Shown: one piece after another, positions 1 to 9,836 of the stretch
How the letters are laid out: each line of letters starts with the position of its first letter
Numbering within the stretch: position 1 is the first letter of the stretch
Translations under genes and position numbers: made by a program
Notes under the pieces: generated by a model
Told to the model about the DNA's origin: nothing
The model's database searches: none
The model's input: the letters and a program-made list of their open reading frames with translations, nothing else
Source of the DNA: Candidatus Coprenecus merdigallinarum
GTDB lineage: Bacteria; Bacteroidota; Bacteroidia; Bacteroidales; UBA932
Assembly: GCA_018712545.1 (NCBI GenBank)
Contig: DVGV01000072.1
Location: 1 to 46,260 of the forward strand
Length of the DNA: 46,260 nt
Direction of reading: 5' to 3'

Positions 1-58
1 CCCGTCCTAAAAGGGACAGTACTTAAAACAAACCGAAATCAATTTGAATTTTCTAGGA

Positions 59-1468
59 ATGAATCATAGCGTAGCATGGGATAACTGCTTGGAAATCATT
101 AAGGACAATATTCCAGAGAGCAGTTTCAGGACTTGGTTCGAGCCGATTCGGCCGGTCAAGATGGAGGACAGTACCCTGACTATCCAGGTTCCTTCCGGAT
201 ATTTCCCCGAGTTTATCGAAGCCCACTTTATCGACATACTCAGCAAGACCCTGAAAAGGGTCATCGGTCCAGATGCAAAGCTGGTGTATGAGGTACCGGT
301 GGTTAAGGACGCCACTGTGCGCTACCCTGCCGCCAAACCCACATCAGGAATCAGCAATCCGGACATCGCCCTGCCCAAGGAGAAAGTACAGAAAATCGAG
401 GACCCCTACATCATTCCAGGCATCAAGGGCATCACCGTAAACCCGAACCTCAATCCCAACTATTCTTTCGACAACCTCATCGAAGGAGACTGCAACCGAC
501 TCGGCCGCGCCGCCGGCATGGCTATCGCAGACCACCCCGGCAGCACCGCCTACAATCCTTTTTTTGTATACGGAGGTCCCGGACTCGGCAAGACCCATCT
601 GGCCCAGGCCATAGGTATAGACATAAAGGAGAAGTATCCCGACAAGGTCGTGCTCTATGTGACCGCCAACCATTTTCAGACCCATTACATGGACGCGGTC
701 ATAAAGAATGCAGTAACAGATTTCCTGCACTACTATCAGTCGATGGACGTACTCATCATAGATGATGTTCAGGAATTCGCCGACAAACCCGGTACTCAGA
801 ACGCCTTCTTCCAGATATTCAACTATCTGCATCAACTGGGCAAGCAGCTGATATTCACCTCGGACAGAGCCCCTGTAAACCTGCAGGGCCTCGAGCAGAG
901 ACTCCTGTCACGATTCAAATGGGGTCTGACAACAGAGCTGCTGCCGCCTGACATGGACACACGCGTCGCCATTCTCAAGGCCAAGAGCTTTAAGGAAGGC
1001 ATCATCCTGAACGACGACATCATACACTACATCGCCTCCAAAGTCACGGACAATGTGCGGGAGCTGGAAGGGACCCTCGCGTCACTGATGGCACACGCAA
1101 CCCTTACCAAAAAGAAAATAACACTGCAGCTGGCCCAGGAAGTACTGGAGAAGATAGTGACAGTCAACCGCAGCGAGGTCTCAGTAGAAAAGATACGCAA
1201 TACCGTCAGCGACTACTTCGGCATCACCAACGAGCTTATGCTCTCCAACACCCGCAAGAGGGAAATAGTCCAGGCCCGCCAGATAGCCATGTACCTCTGC
1301 CGCAACATGACAGGCAAGTCCCTGACCGCAATCGGTGCCGAACTCGGTGGCAAGAACCACGCCACCGTCCTCCACGCCTGCGAGACAGTGGGTGACCTGA
1401 TGGCCACGGACCGCTCCTTCAAGCAGTACGTGACGGACATCGAGAAAAGACTGAGATCAAACATCTAA
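59..1468 (+). CDS. dnaA: Chromosomal replication initiator DnaA
   Basis: DnaA is an AAA+ ATPase that binds DnaA boxes at oriC, melts the origin and loads the helicase. Visible parts: an N-terminal domain I typical of Bacteroidetes DnaA (NHSVAWDNCLEIIKDN), a variable linker, Walker A GGPGLGKTH near residue 171, Walker B VLIIDDVQ near residue 231, and the C-terminal DNA-binding signature GKNHATVLHAC near residue 431. The length of about 469 residues is normal. An in-frame TTG lies at 44, but the ATG at 59 fits the usual N-terminus better, so I chose it. pepD follows after 13 bases. Identification is secure; only the start is uncertain. Confidence 0.97.
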   Translation: MNHSVAWDNCLEIIKDNIPESSFRTWFEPIRPVKMEDSTLTIQVPSGYFPEFIEAHFIDILSKTLKRVIGPDAKLVYEVPVVKDATVRYPAAKPTSGISNPDIALPKEKVQKIEDPYIIPGIKGITVNPNLNPNYSFDNLIEGDCNRLGRAAGMAIADHPGSTAYNPFFVYGGPGLGKTHLAQAIGIDIKEKYPDKVVLYVTANHFQTHYMDAVIKNAVTDFLHYYQSMDVLIIDDVQEFADKPGTQNAFFQIFNYLHQLGKQLIFTSDRAPVNLQGLEQRLLSRFKWGLTTELLPPDMDTRVAILKAKSFKEGIILNDDIIHYIASKVTDNVRELEGTLASLMAHATLTKKKITLQLAQEVLEKIVTVNRSEVSVEKIRNTVSDYFGITNELMLSNTRKREIVQARQIAMYLCRNMTGKSLTAIGAELGGKNHATVLHACETVGDLMATDRSFKQYVTDIEKRLRSNI

Positions 1469-1481
1469 ACATCATAAAGCC

Positions 1482-2921
1482 ATGACTTCAGCACAAGTTC
1501 TCTCCCACTTCCGCGAGATTATGACCATCCCGCGCGAATCGGGACACGAGGAGCACATCATCGCTTACCTCCAGAAGTTCGCCGCCGACCGCGGCATGGA
1601 CTGCAGGACCGATGAGGCCGGCAATGTCCTCATCACCATACCCGCCACCCCAGGCCGGGAGAACGCCCCGACCCTCATCCTCCAGAGCCATTCCGACATG
1701 GTCTGCGAGAAGAACAGCGGGGTCGAGCACGATTTCTCCAAGGACCCCATCAAGGCAGTGGTGGAGGACGGATGGCTGATAGCCAAGGACACTACTCTCG
1801 GAGCCGACTGCGGCATAGGCATCGCGGCCCAGCTGGCCGTACTGGAGGACAAGGAACTGCCTCACGGCAGGATTGAGTGCCTCTTCACCACCTCGGAAGA
1901 GACCGGACTCGACGGAGCCTTCGCCCTTAAACCGGACTTCCTCACCGGCAGCATCCTGATCAACCTCGACTCGGAGGATGAGGGCGAGCTGTTCATCGGC
2001 TGCGCCGGAGGCATCGACACCACAGCGAAATTCCACTACACCCCTGTACCCGTACCCGCCGGTAAGGTCTGTGTCAAGGCCGGATTCTGCGGCGGCATCG
2101 GCGGACACAGCGGGGACGACATAGACAAGGGCCGTTCCAACGCCGTACAGTCCCTCGCACGGCTGCTCTTCCGCGTATGGAGCGAGGTTCCCTCCGTCCT
2201 CTGCTCGATAGACGGAGGCAACAAGCGCAACGCCATCGCCCGCGAGGCTTCGGCCGTAATAGCCGTGAACCCCGGGGATGCATTTACTGTCAAGAACATA
2301 CTGGAAGAGATACTGGCCGAACTGAAGGACGAATACTCAGTAACCGACCCTGACATCGCCTCCGTATGGGAGGAGAACCTGCCCGTACCGTCAGAGGCCA
2401 TAGACGACAGCACAGCCTTTAACCTCATCCGCGCCCTGCACGCCGTACCCCACGGAGTGATGGCCATGAGCGCAGAGGTCAAGGGTCTGGTGGAGACATC
2501 CTCCAACCTCGCCTCGGTCAAGATGCAGGAAGGCAGCATCATCCGCGTAGGCACCAGCCAGCGCAGCTCGACCAACTCCGCCCGCCGCAACGCCGCCTCC
2601 CGCATCGAGGCCGCCTTCAGCGTAGCCGGAGCCGAAGTCACCCACGAGTCCGAGTATCCCGGCTGGAAGCCCAGCCTGAAGTCCCACATCCTCGAGGTCT
2701 GCAAGGCCTCCTACCGCCGCCTCTTCGGCAAGGATCCCGTAGTGCGGGCCATCCACGCCGGACTGGAGTGCGGACTCTTCCTGGACAAATACCCTCATCT
2801 GGACATGATATCCTTCGGTCCCACCCTCCGCGGAGTCCACGCTCCGGGCGAGAGACTGGACCTGGCCAGCCTGGACCGCTTCGTCCTGCTGCTCGAGGAC
2901 GTCATCAGAGAATGTAAATAA
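1482..2921 (+). CDS. pepD: Aminoacyl-histidine dipeptidase (M20 family, PepD)
   Basis: This is a cytosolic di-zinc peptidase that cleaves Xaa-His and other dipeptides. At 479 residues it matches PepD (about 480). Metal-site motifs are visible: SHSDMV (His and Asp ligands), LGADCGIGIA (bridging Asp), SEETGLDGA (catalytic Glu pair) and the late GVHAPGE histidine. The lid or dimerisation domain lies between, including GGIGGHSGDDID. It sits 13 bases after dnaA and 10 bases before rpe, so the three may be co-transcribed. No signal peptide is seen. The family call is firm; the exact substrate range is inferred. Confidence 0.93.
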   Translation: MTSAQVLSHFREIMTIPRESGHEEHIIAYLQKFAADRGMDCRTDEAGNVLITIPATPGRENAPTLILQSHSDMVCEKNSGVEHDFSKDPIKAVVEDGWLIAKDTTLGADCGIGIAAQLAVLEDKELPHGRIECLFTTSEETGLDGAFALKPDFLTGSILINLDSEDEGELFIGCAGGIDTTAKFHYTPVPVPAGKVCVKAGFCGGIGGHSGDDIDKGRSNAVQSLARLLFRVWSEVPSVLCSIDGGNKRNAIAREASAVIAVNPGDAFTVKNILEEILAELKDEYSVTDPDIASVWEENLPVPSEAIDDSTAFNLIRALHAVPHGVMAMSAEVKGLVETSSNLASVKMQEGSIIRVGTSQRSSTNSARRNAASRIEAAFSVAGAEVTHESEYPGWKPSLKSHILEVCKASYRRLFGKDPVVRAIHAGLECGLFLDKYPHLDMISFGPTLRGVHAPGERLDLASLDRFVLLLEDVIRECK

Positions 2922-2931
2922 TCCTACAGTC

Positions 2932-3594
2932 ATGAACGACAGACGTCATCTGCAGATAGCCCCCTCCATCCTCACCTCGGACTTCACCCGTCTGGGAGAG
3001 ACCCTGGAGATGCTGAACTCCTCCCAGTGCGACTACATCCACCTGGATGTGATGGACGGAGTCTTCGTACCCAATATCTCCTTCGGTTTCCCGGTCATCC
3101 GCAACATTGCGAAGAAGGCCGCTAAACCCCTGGACGTACACCTTATGATAGTAGACCCCGACCGCTACATCGGAGTGCTGCGCGACGCTGCCCCCGAGTA
3201 TGTCACGGTCCACTACGAGGCCTGCACCCACCTGCACCGCAGCCTGCAGAACATCCGCGCCAACGGCATGAAGGCCGGCGTGGTGCTCAATCCCCACACT
3301 CCCGTATCTTCCCTGGAATACATCGCTGAGTTCTGCGACATGGTCGTCCTGATGTCGGTCAATCCCGGCTTCGGAGGCCAGTCTTTCATCGAGAGCACCT
3401 ACCGCAAGGTCGCCGAGACCAAGGAACTGCTGCTCCGCACCGGCTCGCACGCCCTCATCGAGATCGACGGCGGCGTCAACCTGACCAACGCCGGAGCCCT
3501 GCGTGATGCCGGAGCCGACGTAGTGGTGACAGGCAACGCAGTCTTCGCCTCGGAAGACCCCATTGCTACTGTCGAGCTGTTCAAATCGATATGA
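2932..3594 (+). CDS. rpe: Ribulose-phosphate 3-epimerase
   Basis: The enzyme interconverts ribulose 5-phosphate and xylulose 5-phosphate in the pentose phosphate pathway. The 220-residue TIM barrel has the family motifs: APSILTSDF at the N-terminus, HLDVMDGVFVPNISFG (metal and catalytic Asp), VMSVNPGFGGQ (phosphate-binding loop) and IEIDGGVN near the C-terminus. The length is typical. It starts 10 bases after pepD and converges on birA, with only 15 bases between their ends and no obvious strong terminator. Confidence 0.97.
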   Translation: MNDRRHLQIAPSILTSDFTRLGETLEMLNSSQCDYIHLDVMDGVFVPNISFGFPVIRNIAKKAAKPLDVHLMIVDPDRYIGVLRDAAPEYVTVHYEACTHLHRSLQNIRANGMKAGVVLNPHTPVSSLEYIAEFCDMVVLMSVNPGFGGQSFIESTYRKVAETKELLLRTGSHALIEIDGGVNLTNAGALRDAGADVVVTGNAVFASEDPIATVELFKSI

Positions 3595-3609
3595 TTCCGG
3601 ACAACCGTC

Positions 3610-4392
3610 CTACAGCAAGTACCTAATTTCCTTAAAATAATACTTAGCCACCCGCCCGTCCTCATGTTCCACAAGGAGACGGGCGGTTTTTTTCTCCACC
3701 CCCAGTATTGCCCCGCGGAAGCGGACGGGGGTACCTCCGGTGAAATACTCCGTCTCCTCGAACTCCGAGAGCACTCCCCTGCGGTAGAGCAGGGCCTCAT
3801 ACTCCCCGTCCAGCCCGGGCACGCGGCCGTCCTCCCCTATTGCCCGGTAGAGGGAAAATATTTCATCCAGTACCAGCGGCAGCTCGGCATGCGGGTCGAG
3901 GGAAGGCAGCGGCCTGCGCTCCGCCGGTGCAGCCTCCTCCAGGGCGAGGAGGACCGAGGTGGGGTTGGGCAGTTCCGGAGGGAAGACCCTCTGATTGATA
4001 TTGAGGCCGATACCTGCGATGCTCACTGCCAATGTGTCACCCTTGAGAGTGTTCTCGAGGAGCATTCCGCAGACCTTCCGGCCGTGGATGTAGATGTCAT
4101 TGGGCCATTTGACCCTGACTCCGGAGAGCCCCTTGCCCAGGAGATAGCGGGCTATGCCCACGGCGCAGGCCTGTGAGAGGACGAACTGGTCCGCAGCCCT
4201 GAGCCCCAGAGGCTTGAAGAGGATGGAGAACATCAGGTTCTCCCCCCGGGAGCTCTCCCAGCGGTTGCCCCTCTGCCCCCGGCCGGCCGTCTGGAACTCC
4301 GCGCACCAGACCGTTCCGTCCTCTGCCGTGTCCTTTCCGCGCCAGGCGTCGAGATTGGTGGAATCGGTTATATTTTCCCAATGAATATTCAT
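3610..4392 (-). CDS. birA: Biotin--[acetyl-CoA-carboxylase] ligase
   Basis: This ligase makes biotinyl-AMP and attaches biotin to the carrier lysine of acetyl-CoA carboxylase and related enzymes. Motifs: the biotinoyl-AMP loop AGRGQRGNRWES and KWPNDIYIHGRKVCGMLLEN, with a small C-terminal SH3-like domain. At 260 residues it begins directly with the catalytic domain. It lacks the N-terminal DNA-binding domain of E. coli BirA, so it is a mono-functional enzyme without repressor activity. It is divergent from rsfS; its likely -7 box lies at 4425-4432. Confidence 0.94.
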   Translation of the reverse strand: MNIHWENITDSTNLDAWRGKDTAEDGTVWCAEFQTAGRGQRGNRWESSRGENLMFSILFKPLGLRAADQFVLSQACAVGIARYLLGKGLSGVRVKWPNDIYIHGRKVCGMLLENTLKGDTLAVSIAGIGLNINQRVFPPELPNPTSVLLALEEAAPAERRPLPSLDPHAELPLVLDEIFSLYRAIGEDGRVPGLDGEYEALLYRRGVLSEFEETEYFTGGTPVRFRGAILGVEKKTARLLVEHEDGRVAKYYFKEIRYLL

Positions 4393-4411
4393 GGCACAAT
4401 TTTTATATTAT

Positions 4412-4419
4412 TATCTTTG
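4412..4419 (+). promoter_or_regulatory. -7 box for rsfS-ftsH-cdsA
   Basis: TATCTTTG matches the Bacteroidetes primary-sigma -7 consensus TAnnTTTG exactly and lies 24 bases before the rsfS ATG. No clear -33 TTTG is seen at the usual spacing. Confidence 0.65.
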
Positions 4420-4424
4420 CACGG

Positions 4425-4432
4425 CAAAATTA
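4425..4432 (-). promoter_or_regulatory. -7 box for birA
   Basis: Read on the minus strand this is TAATTTTG, an exact TAnnTTTG match 33 bases before the birA start. It lies five bases from the opposing rsfS box, so the two promoters face apart and almost touch. Confidence 0.55.
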
Positions 4433-4443
4433 GAAAAATATTT

Positions 4444-4791
4444 ATGACAGAAATCGACATCATAGCCGAGGCTATGCTTGAGAAGAAGGCGAAGAATGTG
4501 TGCGCCCTCGACCTGAAGAAGATAGGAACAGCCATCACGGATGCTTTCGTGATATGCAACGCGGACTCCACCACCCAGGTGGCCGCCATCGCTGACAACA
4601 TAGAGGAAAGGATGATTGAGCGTGCAGGACGCAAGGTGGTGCGCGCCCAGGGCAAGGAGAACGGCTTCTGGGTGATACTCGACTACCTCAATGTCGTAGT
4701 ACACATCTTCCAGACCGAATACCGGAACTTCTACCGCCTGGAGGATCTCTGGGCAGATGCGGACCGCAAGGATTATAAGGATGAACAGTAA
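4444..4791 (+). CDS. rsfS: Ribosomal silencing factor RsfS
   Basis: RsfS binds ribosomal protein L14 (uL14) and blocks 30S-50S joining when nutrients are scarce. The 115-residue product has the DUF143/RsfS pattern: an N-terminal helix AEAMLEKKAKNVCALDLKKI, then TDAFVICNADSTTQVAAIA, and the conserved DYLNVVVHIFQTEYRNFYRLEDLW near the end (split here as DYLNVVVHIF and FYRLEDLW). An upstream in-frame ATG at 4381 would place the start before the promoter, so the ATG at 4444 (MTEIDII) was chosen. Its stop overlaps the ftsH start by 11 bases, which implies translational coupling. Confidence 0.93.
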   Translation: MTEIDIIAEAMLEKKAKNVCALDLKKIGTAITDAFVICNADSTTQVAAIADNIEERMIERAGRKVVRAQGKENGFWVILDYLNVVVHIFQTEYRNFYRLEDLWADADRKDYKDEQ

Positions 4792-6892
4792 AGACAATAT
4801 GAACACCCCTCAGAACAAGAACACCAACAATACAGGAAACAACAACCGCAGGCCGGGAGGCACTCCCGGGCCCGTCCGCCCCATGCGCGGGCTGATGTGG
4901 GCCCTGTACGTCATCTTCGGCATCGCCATGATCTGGATAGTGAGGAACTACTCCGGTTCCGACCCTGTCAAGACCGAGTGGCTGACGGTCAAGGAGTCCA
5001 TGATTCCGCAGGGCGACGTGGAGAAGATCACCTACGTCACCAACCTGCACCGGGCCGAGGTCTACATCCGCAAGGACTCTCTTTCGAAGTACGTCAACCG
5101 CTACTTCGGAGGCCAGACCCCCGCGGCCGGTCCCCATTTCTATTTCATAGTATCCTCCAACTTCAACGCCGAGGAGAATTTCGAGGAGGCCCGTCAGGAG
5201 CTTCCCGCAACCCAGCGCTTCACCATCTCCACTGAGGAGCGCAACAACTACTTCGGCCAGATATTCGACTGGATCATCTTCCCCCTGCTCCTTTTCGGAC
5301 TGCTGTGGTTCCTGATGTTCAGACCGATGCAGAAAAATATGGGCGGAGGTCCGGGAGGAGGCGGCATCTTCAACGTCGGCAAGTCCCAGGCAAGGCTCTA
5401 CGAGAAAGAGAATAATGTAAAAGTCACGTTCAAGGACGTGGCCGGCCTCGAGGAAGCGAAAGTCGAGGTAATGGAAATCGTGGATTTCCTCAAGAATCCC
5501 CAGAAATATACGGCACTGGGAGGAAAGATACCCAAGGGCGCCCTGCTCGTAGGTCCTCCGGGTACCGGCAAGACCCTGCTGGCCAAGGCGGTTGCCGGCG
5601 AGGCCGACGTACCCTTCTTCTCCATCAGCGGCTCCGACTTCGTGGAGATGTTCGTCGGCGTGGGAGCCTCCCGCGTGCGCGACCTCTTCCGTCAGGCCAA
5701 GGAGAAGGCCCCCTGCATCGTCTTCATCGACGAGATAGACGCCGTGGGCCGGGCCAGGAGCAAGAACGTGGGCTTCTCCTCCAATGACGAGCGCGAGAAC
5801 ACCCTCAACCAGCTGCTCACCGAGATGGACGGCTTCGGCACCAACTCCGGAGTCATCATCCTCGCCGCCACCAACCGCGCAGACATCCTCGACAAGGCCC
5901 TCATGCGCGCCGGCCGCTTCGACCGTCAGATACATGTGGACCTGCCCGAGCAGAACGAGCGTCTGGAGATATTCAAGGTACACCTGCGCAAGGTCAAGCT
6001 CGTGCCTGACTTCGACATGGAGTTCCTGGCCAAGCAGACCCCCGGCTTCTCCGGAGCCGACATCGCCAACGTCTGCAACGAGGCCGCGCTGATAGCCGCC
6101 CGCAAGAACAAGAAGGCCGTGGACCGTCAGGACTTCCTCGACGCCATCGACCGCATCGTTGGAGGTCTGGAACGCCGCAGCAAGATCATTTCCCCCGCCG
6201 AGAAGCGGACCATAGCATACCACGAGGCCGGCCACGCCACAGTAAGCTGGTGGCTGCCCAACGCCAACCCTCTGCTGAAAGTCACCATCATCCCCCGCGG
6301 CAACGCCCTCGGCGCCGCCTGGTACCTGCCCGAGGAGAGGCAGATAACCACCACCGAGCAGATGATGGACGAGATGGCCGCCACCCTCGGAGGAAGGGCC
6401 GCAGAGGAGATCATCAACGGCAAGATCTCCACCGGAGCCATGAACGACCTCGAGAAGGTCACCAAGCAGGCCTACGCCATGGTCACCTACTTCGGCATGA
6501 GCGACAAGGTCGGCAACATCTCCTTCTACGACTCATCGGGCAACTCCGGTTACAACCTCAGCAAGCCCTACAGCGAGAAGACCGCCGAACTCATCGACGC
6601 CGAAGCCAAGGGCTTCATCGACTCGGCCCACACCACTGCACTGAAAGTACTGCGCGAGCACATGGACGGCTTCGTCAAGCTGGCCGAGATGCTGCTCGAA
6701 CGCGAGGTCATCTTCACCGACGACCTGGTCAAGATATTCGGAGAGCGTCCCGGCGGACAGAAACCCCAGAGCGTCAGCTCCGAAACCGCCCCTGCACCCG
6801 TGGCATCAGCAGATGCGGATGCCACGGGTGCTACTTCCTCCACCGCAGATATCGTAGAGCCTCATGAAGAACCTGCTGACCAGAACGCTTAG
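4781..6892 (+). CDS. ftsH: ATP-dependent zinc metalloprotease FtsH
   Basis: FtsH is an inner-membrane AAA+ protease that degrades misfolded membrane proteins and regulatory proteins. Two membrane segments are visible, at about residues 30-50 and 160-185, flanking the small periplasmic domain. Then come Walker A GPPGTGKT near residue 258, Walker [13 protein letters not shown] near 315, the second region of homology ([22 protein letters not shown] in outline), and the zinc site HEAGH near 481. The N-terminus is Asn/Gln-rich and the C-terminal tail is Ala/Asp-rich. The ATG at 4781 overlaps the end of rsfS; 4799 is an alternative. It overlaps cdsA by 29 bases. Confidence 0.97.
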   Translation: MNSKDNMNTPQNKNTNNTGNNNRRPGGTPGPVRPMRGLMWALYVIFGIAMIWIVRNYSGSDPVKTEWLTVKESMIPQGDVEKITYVTNLHRAEVYIRKDSLSKYVNRYFGGQTPAAGPHFYFIVSSNFNAEENFEEARQELPATQRFTISTEERNNYFGQIFDWIIFPLLLFGLLWFLMFRPMQKNMGGGPGGGGIFNVGKSQARLYEKENNVKVTFKDVAGLEEAKVEVMEIVDFLKNPQKYTALGGKIPKGALLVGPPGTGKTLLAKAVAGEADVPFFSISGSDFVEMFVGVGASRVRDLFRQAKEKAPCIVFIDEIDAVGRARSKNVGFSSNDERENTLNQLLTEMDGFGTNSGVIILAATNRADILDKALMRAGRFDRQIHVDLPEQNERLEIFKVHLRKVKLVPDFDMEFLAKQTPGFSGADIANVCNEAALIAARKNKKAVDRQDFLDAIDRIVGGLERRSKIISPAEKRTIAYHEAGHATVSWWLPNANPLLKVTIIPRGNALGAAWYLPEERQITTTEQMMDEMAATLGGRAAEEIINGKISTGAMNDLEKVTKQAYAMVTYFGMSDKVGNISFYDSSGNSGYNLSKPYSEKTAELIDAEAKGFIDSAHTTALKVLREHMDGFVKLAEMLLEREVIFTDDLVKIFGERPGGQKPQSVSSETAPAPVASADADATGATSSTADIVEPHEEPADQNA

Positions 6893-7691
6893 CGGGGCAG
6901 TCTTCCTGGCCCTCTTCCTGACGGCCCTGCTGTGGCATCCGGCCGCATACGCCGTGCTGTTCCTGTTCGCGGTAACAGTCATGATGACCGAATACCTCAG
7001 AATCACCGTAGGACCTCACGAGAAGGCCGCCAAGGCCATTGCCCTGATTACCGGAGCCCTCACCTTCCTGCTGTTCTTCCTCTGCTCCGGCTACGGCCTG
7101 GAGTGGAAATGGCTGATGGTGCTGCCGGTGCTGGTCTCCCTCGTATTTGTCGCCGTGCTGTATGCCCGGGAGGGCGAGGCCTACCGTACCACGCCTTTTA
7201 TATTGACCTCCATAGTGTACATCGCCCTGCCCTTCGCCCTGACCGGACTTATCGTATTTTCCCCTGAAGGAGACTTCGACGGGAGGGTGCTGCTGGCAGT
7301 GATGATCATCATCTGGAGCTCCGACGTAGGGGCCTACCTGAGCGGCATGGCATTCGGACAGAAACACGGGCACAAGCTATTTCCTTCCATCTCCCCCAAG
7401 AAGACCTGGGAGGGGTATTTCGGAGGACTCGTCCTCGCCCTGGCAGCCGGATGGTGCGCGGGACATTTCTCCCTGGTGGACTTTCCCTGGTACCACTGCC
7501 TGGTCCTGGCGGTGCTGATCAACATAACATCTACGGTGGGAGATTTGGTAGAGTCCCAATTAAAGCGTAACTTTGGAGTCAAGGACGCCGGACGCATCAT
7601 GCCCGGGCACGGAGGACTGCTGGACCGGTTCGACGGAGCGCTGCTGGCATTTCCGGTAACTGTCCTGTACATCACATTGTTTGAACTGTAA
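6864..7691 (+). CDS. cdsA: Phosphatidate cytidylyltransferase
   Basis: CdsA makes CDP-diacylglycerol from phosphatidic acid and CTP, the branch point of phospholipid synthesis. The 275-residue polytopic membrane protein has about seven or eight hydrophobic segments and the family signature near the C-terminus: KRNFGVKDAGRIMPGHGG followed by LLDRFDG. The start lies inside the 3' end of ftsH, and psd follows after 15 bases. The pair cdsA-psd places two steps of phosphatidylethanolamine synthesis together. Confidence 0.96.
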   Translation: MKNLLTRTLSGAVFLALFLTALLWHPAAYAVLFLFAVTVMMTEYLRITVGPHEKAAKAIALITGALTFLLFFLCSGYGLEWKWLMVLPVLVSLVFVAVLYAREGEAYRTTPFILTSIVYIALPFALTGLIVFSPEGDFDGRVLLAVMIIIWSSDVGAYLSGMAFGQKHGHKLFPSISPKKTWEGYFGGLVLALAAGWCAGHFSLVDFPWYHCLVLAVLINITSTVGDLVESQLKRNFGVKDAGRIMPGHGGLLDRFDGALLAFPVTVLYITLFEL

Positions 7692-7706
7692 TACAGAAAG
7701 AGAGTC

Positions 7707-8405
7707 ATGAAGATACACAAGGAAGGAGCGGTCACGATACTTATGGCGATCGTTTTCGCCGTACTTCTCGGCGGGACGTCATGGTACTTCGGCGCCCCGA
7801 AAATCCTGTACTGGATACTTTTCTGCATCCCGATGGGATTCGCAGTATTCTTCATCTGCTTCTTCAGGGAGCCCAGGCGCAGGCCCGCGGGAGACGGCCG
7901 CAGGATCACTGCGCCCGCCGACGGAAAGGTGGTCATCATCCAGGAAGTGGAGGAGCCGGAGTATTTCCACGGCCGCAGGCTCCAGATATCGGTGTTCATG
8001 TCCTTCTTCGACGTGCATGTCAACTGGGCCCCTGTCTCAGGCACAGTATCCTTCTACCGCTATCACCGCGGCTCCTATCTGGCTGCCTGGCACTCCAAGT
8101 CCTCCACCAAGAACGAAAGGACGACCATCGTCTTCAAGAATGAGGACGGGACCGAGGTGCTCTGCCGCCAGATAGCCGGACTCTTCGCCCGCAGGGTGGT
8201 CTGCTACGCAGAATACGACAAGAAGTTCAAGGCCGGACAGCAGATAGGATTCATCAAGTTCGGTTCCAGGGCCGATGTCTTCCTGCCCCTCGGGACCAAG
8301 GTCAATGTATCCGTGGGAGACAAGGTCGTAGGAGCCGAAACCATCATAGCAGAGCTCAGTACTCCTGATTCTACCGACAGTTCAAATTTGAATATCAATC
8401 AATAA
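7707..8405 (+). CDS. psd: Phosphatidylserine decarboxylase family protein
   Basis: The enzyme decarboxylates phosphatidylserine to phosphatidylethanolamine. It is the short type (232 residues) with two N-terminal hydrophobic stretches. Motifs: APADGKVV, FMSFFDVHVNWAPVSG (catalytic His region) and the C-terminal IKFGSRADVFLP. The Gly-Ser there is where the proenzyme self-cleaves to form the pyruvoyl cofactor. It directly follows cdsA, supporting a phospholipid operon. The next gene begins 12 bases later. Confidence 0.94.
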   Translation: MKIHKEGAVTILMAIVFAVLLGGTSWYFGAPKILYWILFCIPMGFAVFFICFFREPRRRPAGDGRRITAPADGKVVIIQEVEEPEYFHGRRLQISVFMSFFDVHVNWAPVSGTVSFYRYHRGSYLAAWHSKSSTKNERTTIVFKNEDGTEVLCRQIAGLFARRVVCYAEYDKKFKAGQQIGFIKFGSRADVFLPLGTKVNVSVGDKVVGAETIIAELSTPDSTDSSNLNINQ

Positions 8406-8417
8406 CAGCATACACCC

Positions 8418-9764
8418 ATGAAAAATTACTACCAAGCCAACCGCGAGAGATTTCTCTCCGAGCTGTTCGAGCTGCTGAGGATACCCTCCATCAGTTCCGA
8501 CCCCGCACACAAGGACGATATGTACGCCTGCGCCCGCAAGCTCACCTCCCTGCTCAAAGAGGCCGGCGCGGACAGAGCCCAGGTATATGAGACGACGGGG
8601 CATCCCGTAGTCTACGCCGAGAAGATTATCGACCCGTCTCTGAAGACGATTCTGGTCTACGGCCACTACGACGTGCAGCCGGTGGACCCCATCGAGCTGT
8701 GGAAGTCCGCTCCCTTCGAGCCGGAGATCCGCGACGGAGCCATCTACGCCCGTGGTGCCAACGACGACAAGGGTCAGTCATTCATGCACATCAAGGCTTT
8801 CGAGTATCTGGTGCGCAACGGACTCCAGAGGCACAACATCAAGTTCATCCTCGAGGGTGAGGAAGAGATAGGCTCTCCCTCCCTGGCCAAATGGGCCGAG
8901 GAGCACAAGGACCTGCTCGCATGCGACATCATGCTCGTATCCGACACTACTATGATCGGTGAGGACGTGCCTTCCATCAACTGCGGTATGCGCGGCCTGA
9001 CCTACATGGAGATAGAGGTCACCGGCCCGAACAAGGACCTGCACTCGGGCCACTACGGCGGAGCTGTGGTCAATCCCCTCAACGCTCTCTGCAAGATAGT
9101 GGACGGCCTCATCGACGCCGACGGACGCATCACCATCGACGGCTTTTATGACGACGTGGTGGAGCTTTCCAAGGCTGACCGAGAGCTGCTGGGACGCGCA
9201 CCTTTCGATCTGGACGAGTACAAGCGGTTCCTGGACATCCCCGAGGTGGACGGAGAGAAGGGCTACACCACTCCCGAGCGCACCGGTATCCGTCCCTGCC
9301 TGGACGTCAACGGCATCTGGGGCGGCTTCACCGGAGAGGGTGCCAAGACCGTCATCGCTACCACTGCTCACGCCAAGATATCCATGCGCCTGGTGCCCAA
9401 TCAGGACTGGAGACGCATCGCTGAGCTCTTCGCCAAGCACATCGAGAGCCACGTACCCAAGGGTGTGCGCGTGAAAGTGACCACCCACCACGGCGGCAAC
9501 GGCTTCCTGATTCCCATCTCCTCCCCTGCCTATCAGGCCGCATCTAAGGCCATCTACGAAGTCTACGGCATCGAGCCCGTGCCCAGCCGCGGCGGCGGTT
9601 CGATTCCCATCCTGGCCGAGATGCAGCAGATTCTCAAGGCAGACCCGCTGCTGATAGGCTTCGGACTCGAGCGGGATACCATCCACTCGCCCAACGAGAG
9701 CTACCTGCTGTCGCAGTTCGAGAAGGGCATGGAGTCCATTGCTCTCTTCTACAAGTATTTCTAA
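8418..9764 (+). CDS. M20/M25/M40 family dipeptidase
   Basis: This is a di-zinc peptidase of the CNDP-like dipeptidase group, 448 residues. The metal site is complete: GHYDVQPVD (His and catalytic Asp), GANDDKGQ (bridging Asp), EGEEEIGS (catalytic Glu and ligand), and a late His in DTIHSPNES. The dimerisation domain includes LHSGHYGG. There is no signal peptide, so it is cytosolic and probably degrades imported di- or tripeptides. It follows psd closely and ends before a hairpin terminator. The substrate cannot be read from the sequence. Confidence 0.93.
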   Translation: MKNYYQANRERFLSELFELLRIPSISSDPAHKDDMYACARKLTSLLKEAGADRAQVYETTGHPVVYAEKIIDPSLKTILVYGHYDVQPVDPIELWKSAPFEPEIRDGAIYARGANDDKGQSFMHIKAFEYLVRNGLQRHNIKFILEGEEEIGSPSLAKWAEEHKDLLACDIMLVSDTTMIGEDVPSINCGMRGLTYMEIEVTGPNKDLHSGHYGGAVVNPLNALCKIVDGLIDADGRITIDGFYDDVVELSKADRELLGRAPFDLDEYKRFLDIPEVDGEKGYTTPERTGIRPCLDVNGIWGGFTGEGAKTVIATTAHAKISMRLVPNQDWRRIAELFAKHIESHVPKGVRVKVTTHHGGNGFLIPISSPAYQAASKAIYEVYGIEPVPSRGGGSIPILAEMQQILKADPLLIGFGLERDTIHSPNESYLLSQFEKGMESIALFYKYF

Positions 9765-9784
9765 CAGCTGACAAATCATTGACG

Positions 9785-9814
9785 GGTGCCGGGAGACGCT
9801 GATTTTCCGGCACC
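9785..9814 (+). terminator. Hairpin between dipeptidase and pyrF
   Basis: GGTGCCGG (9785-9792) and CCGGCACC (9807-9814) form a perfect 8-bp stem with a 14-base loop, 20 bases after the dipeptidase stop. No long T-run follows. Its right arm, CCGGCACCTT, resembles the repeat hairpins at 31392 and 46090. Confidence 0.6.
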
Positions 9815-9836
9815 TTGACTTAAATGCAATACCAAG

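Noticed and set aside
44-58. TTG at 44 as the dnaA start
   Set aside because: The five extra residues are not typical of DnaA; the ATG at 59 gives the usual N-terminus.
1-58. Replication origin upstream of dnaA
   Set aside because: Only 58 bases are available and no cluster of DnaA boxes (TTATNCACA) is visible in them.
4391-4410. TGGCAC at 4392 as a sigma-54 promoter for rsfS
   Set aside because: No GC dinucleotide lies at the required -12 spacing, whereas an exact TAnnTTTG box is present.
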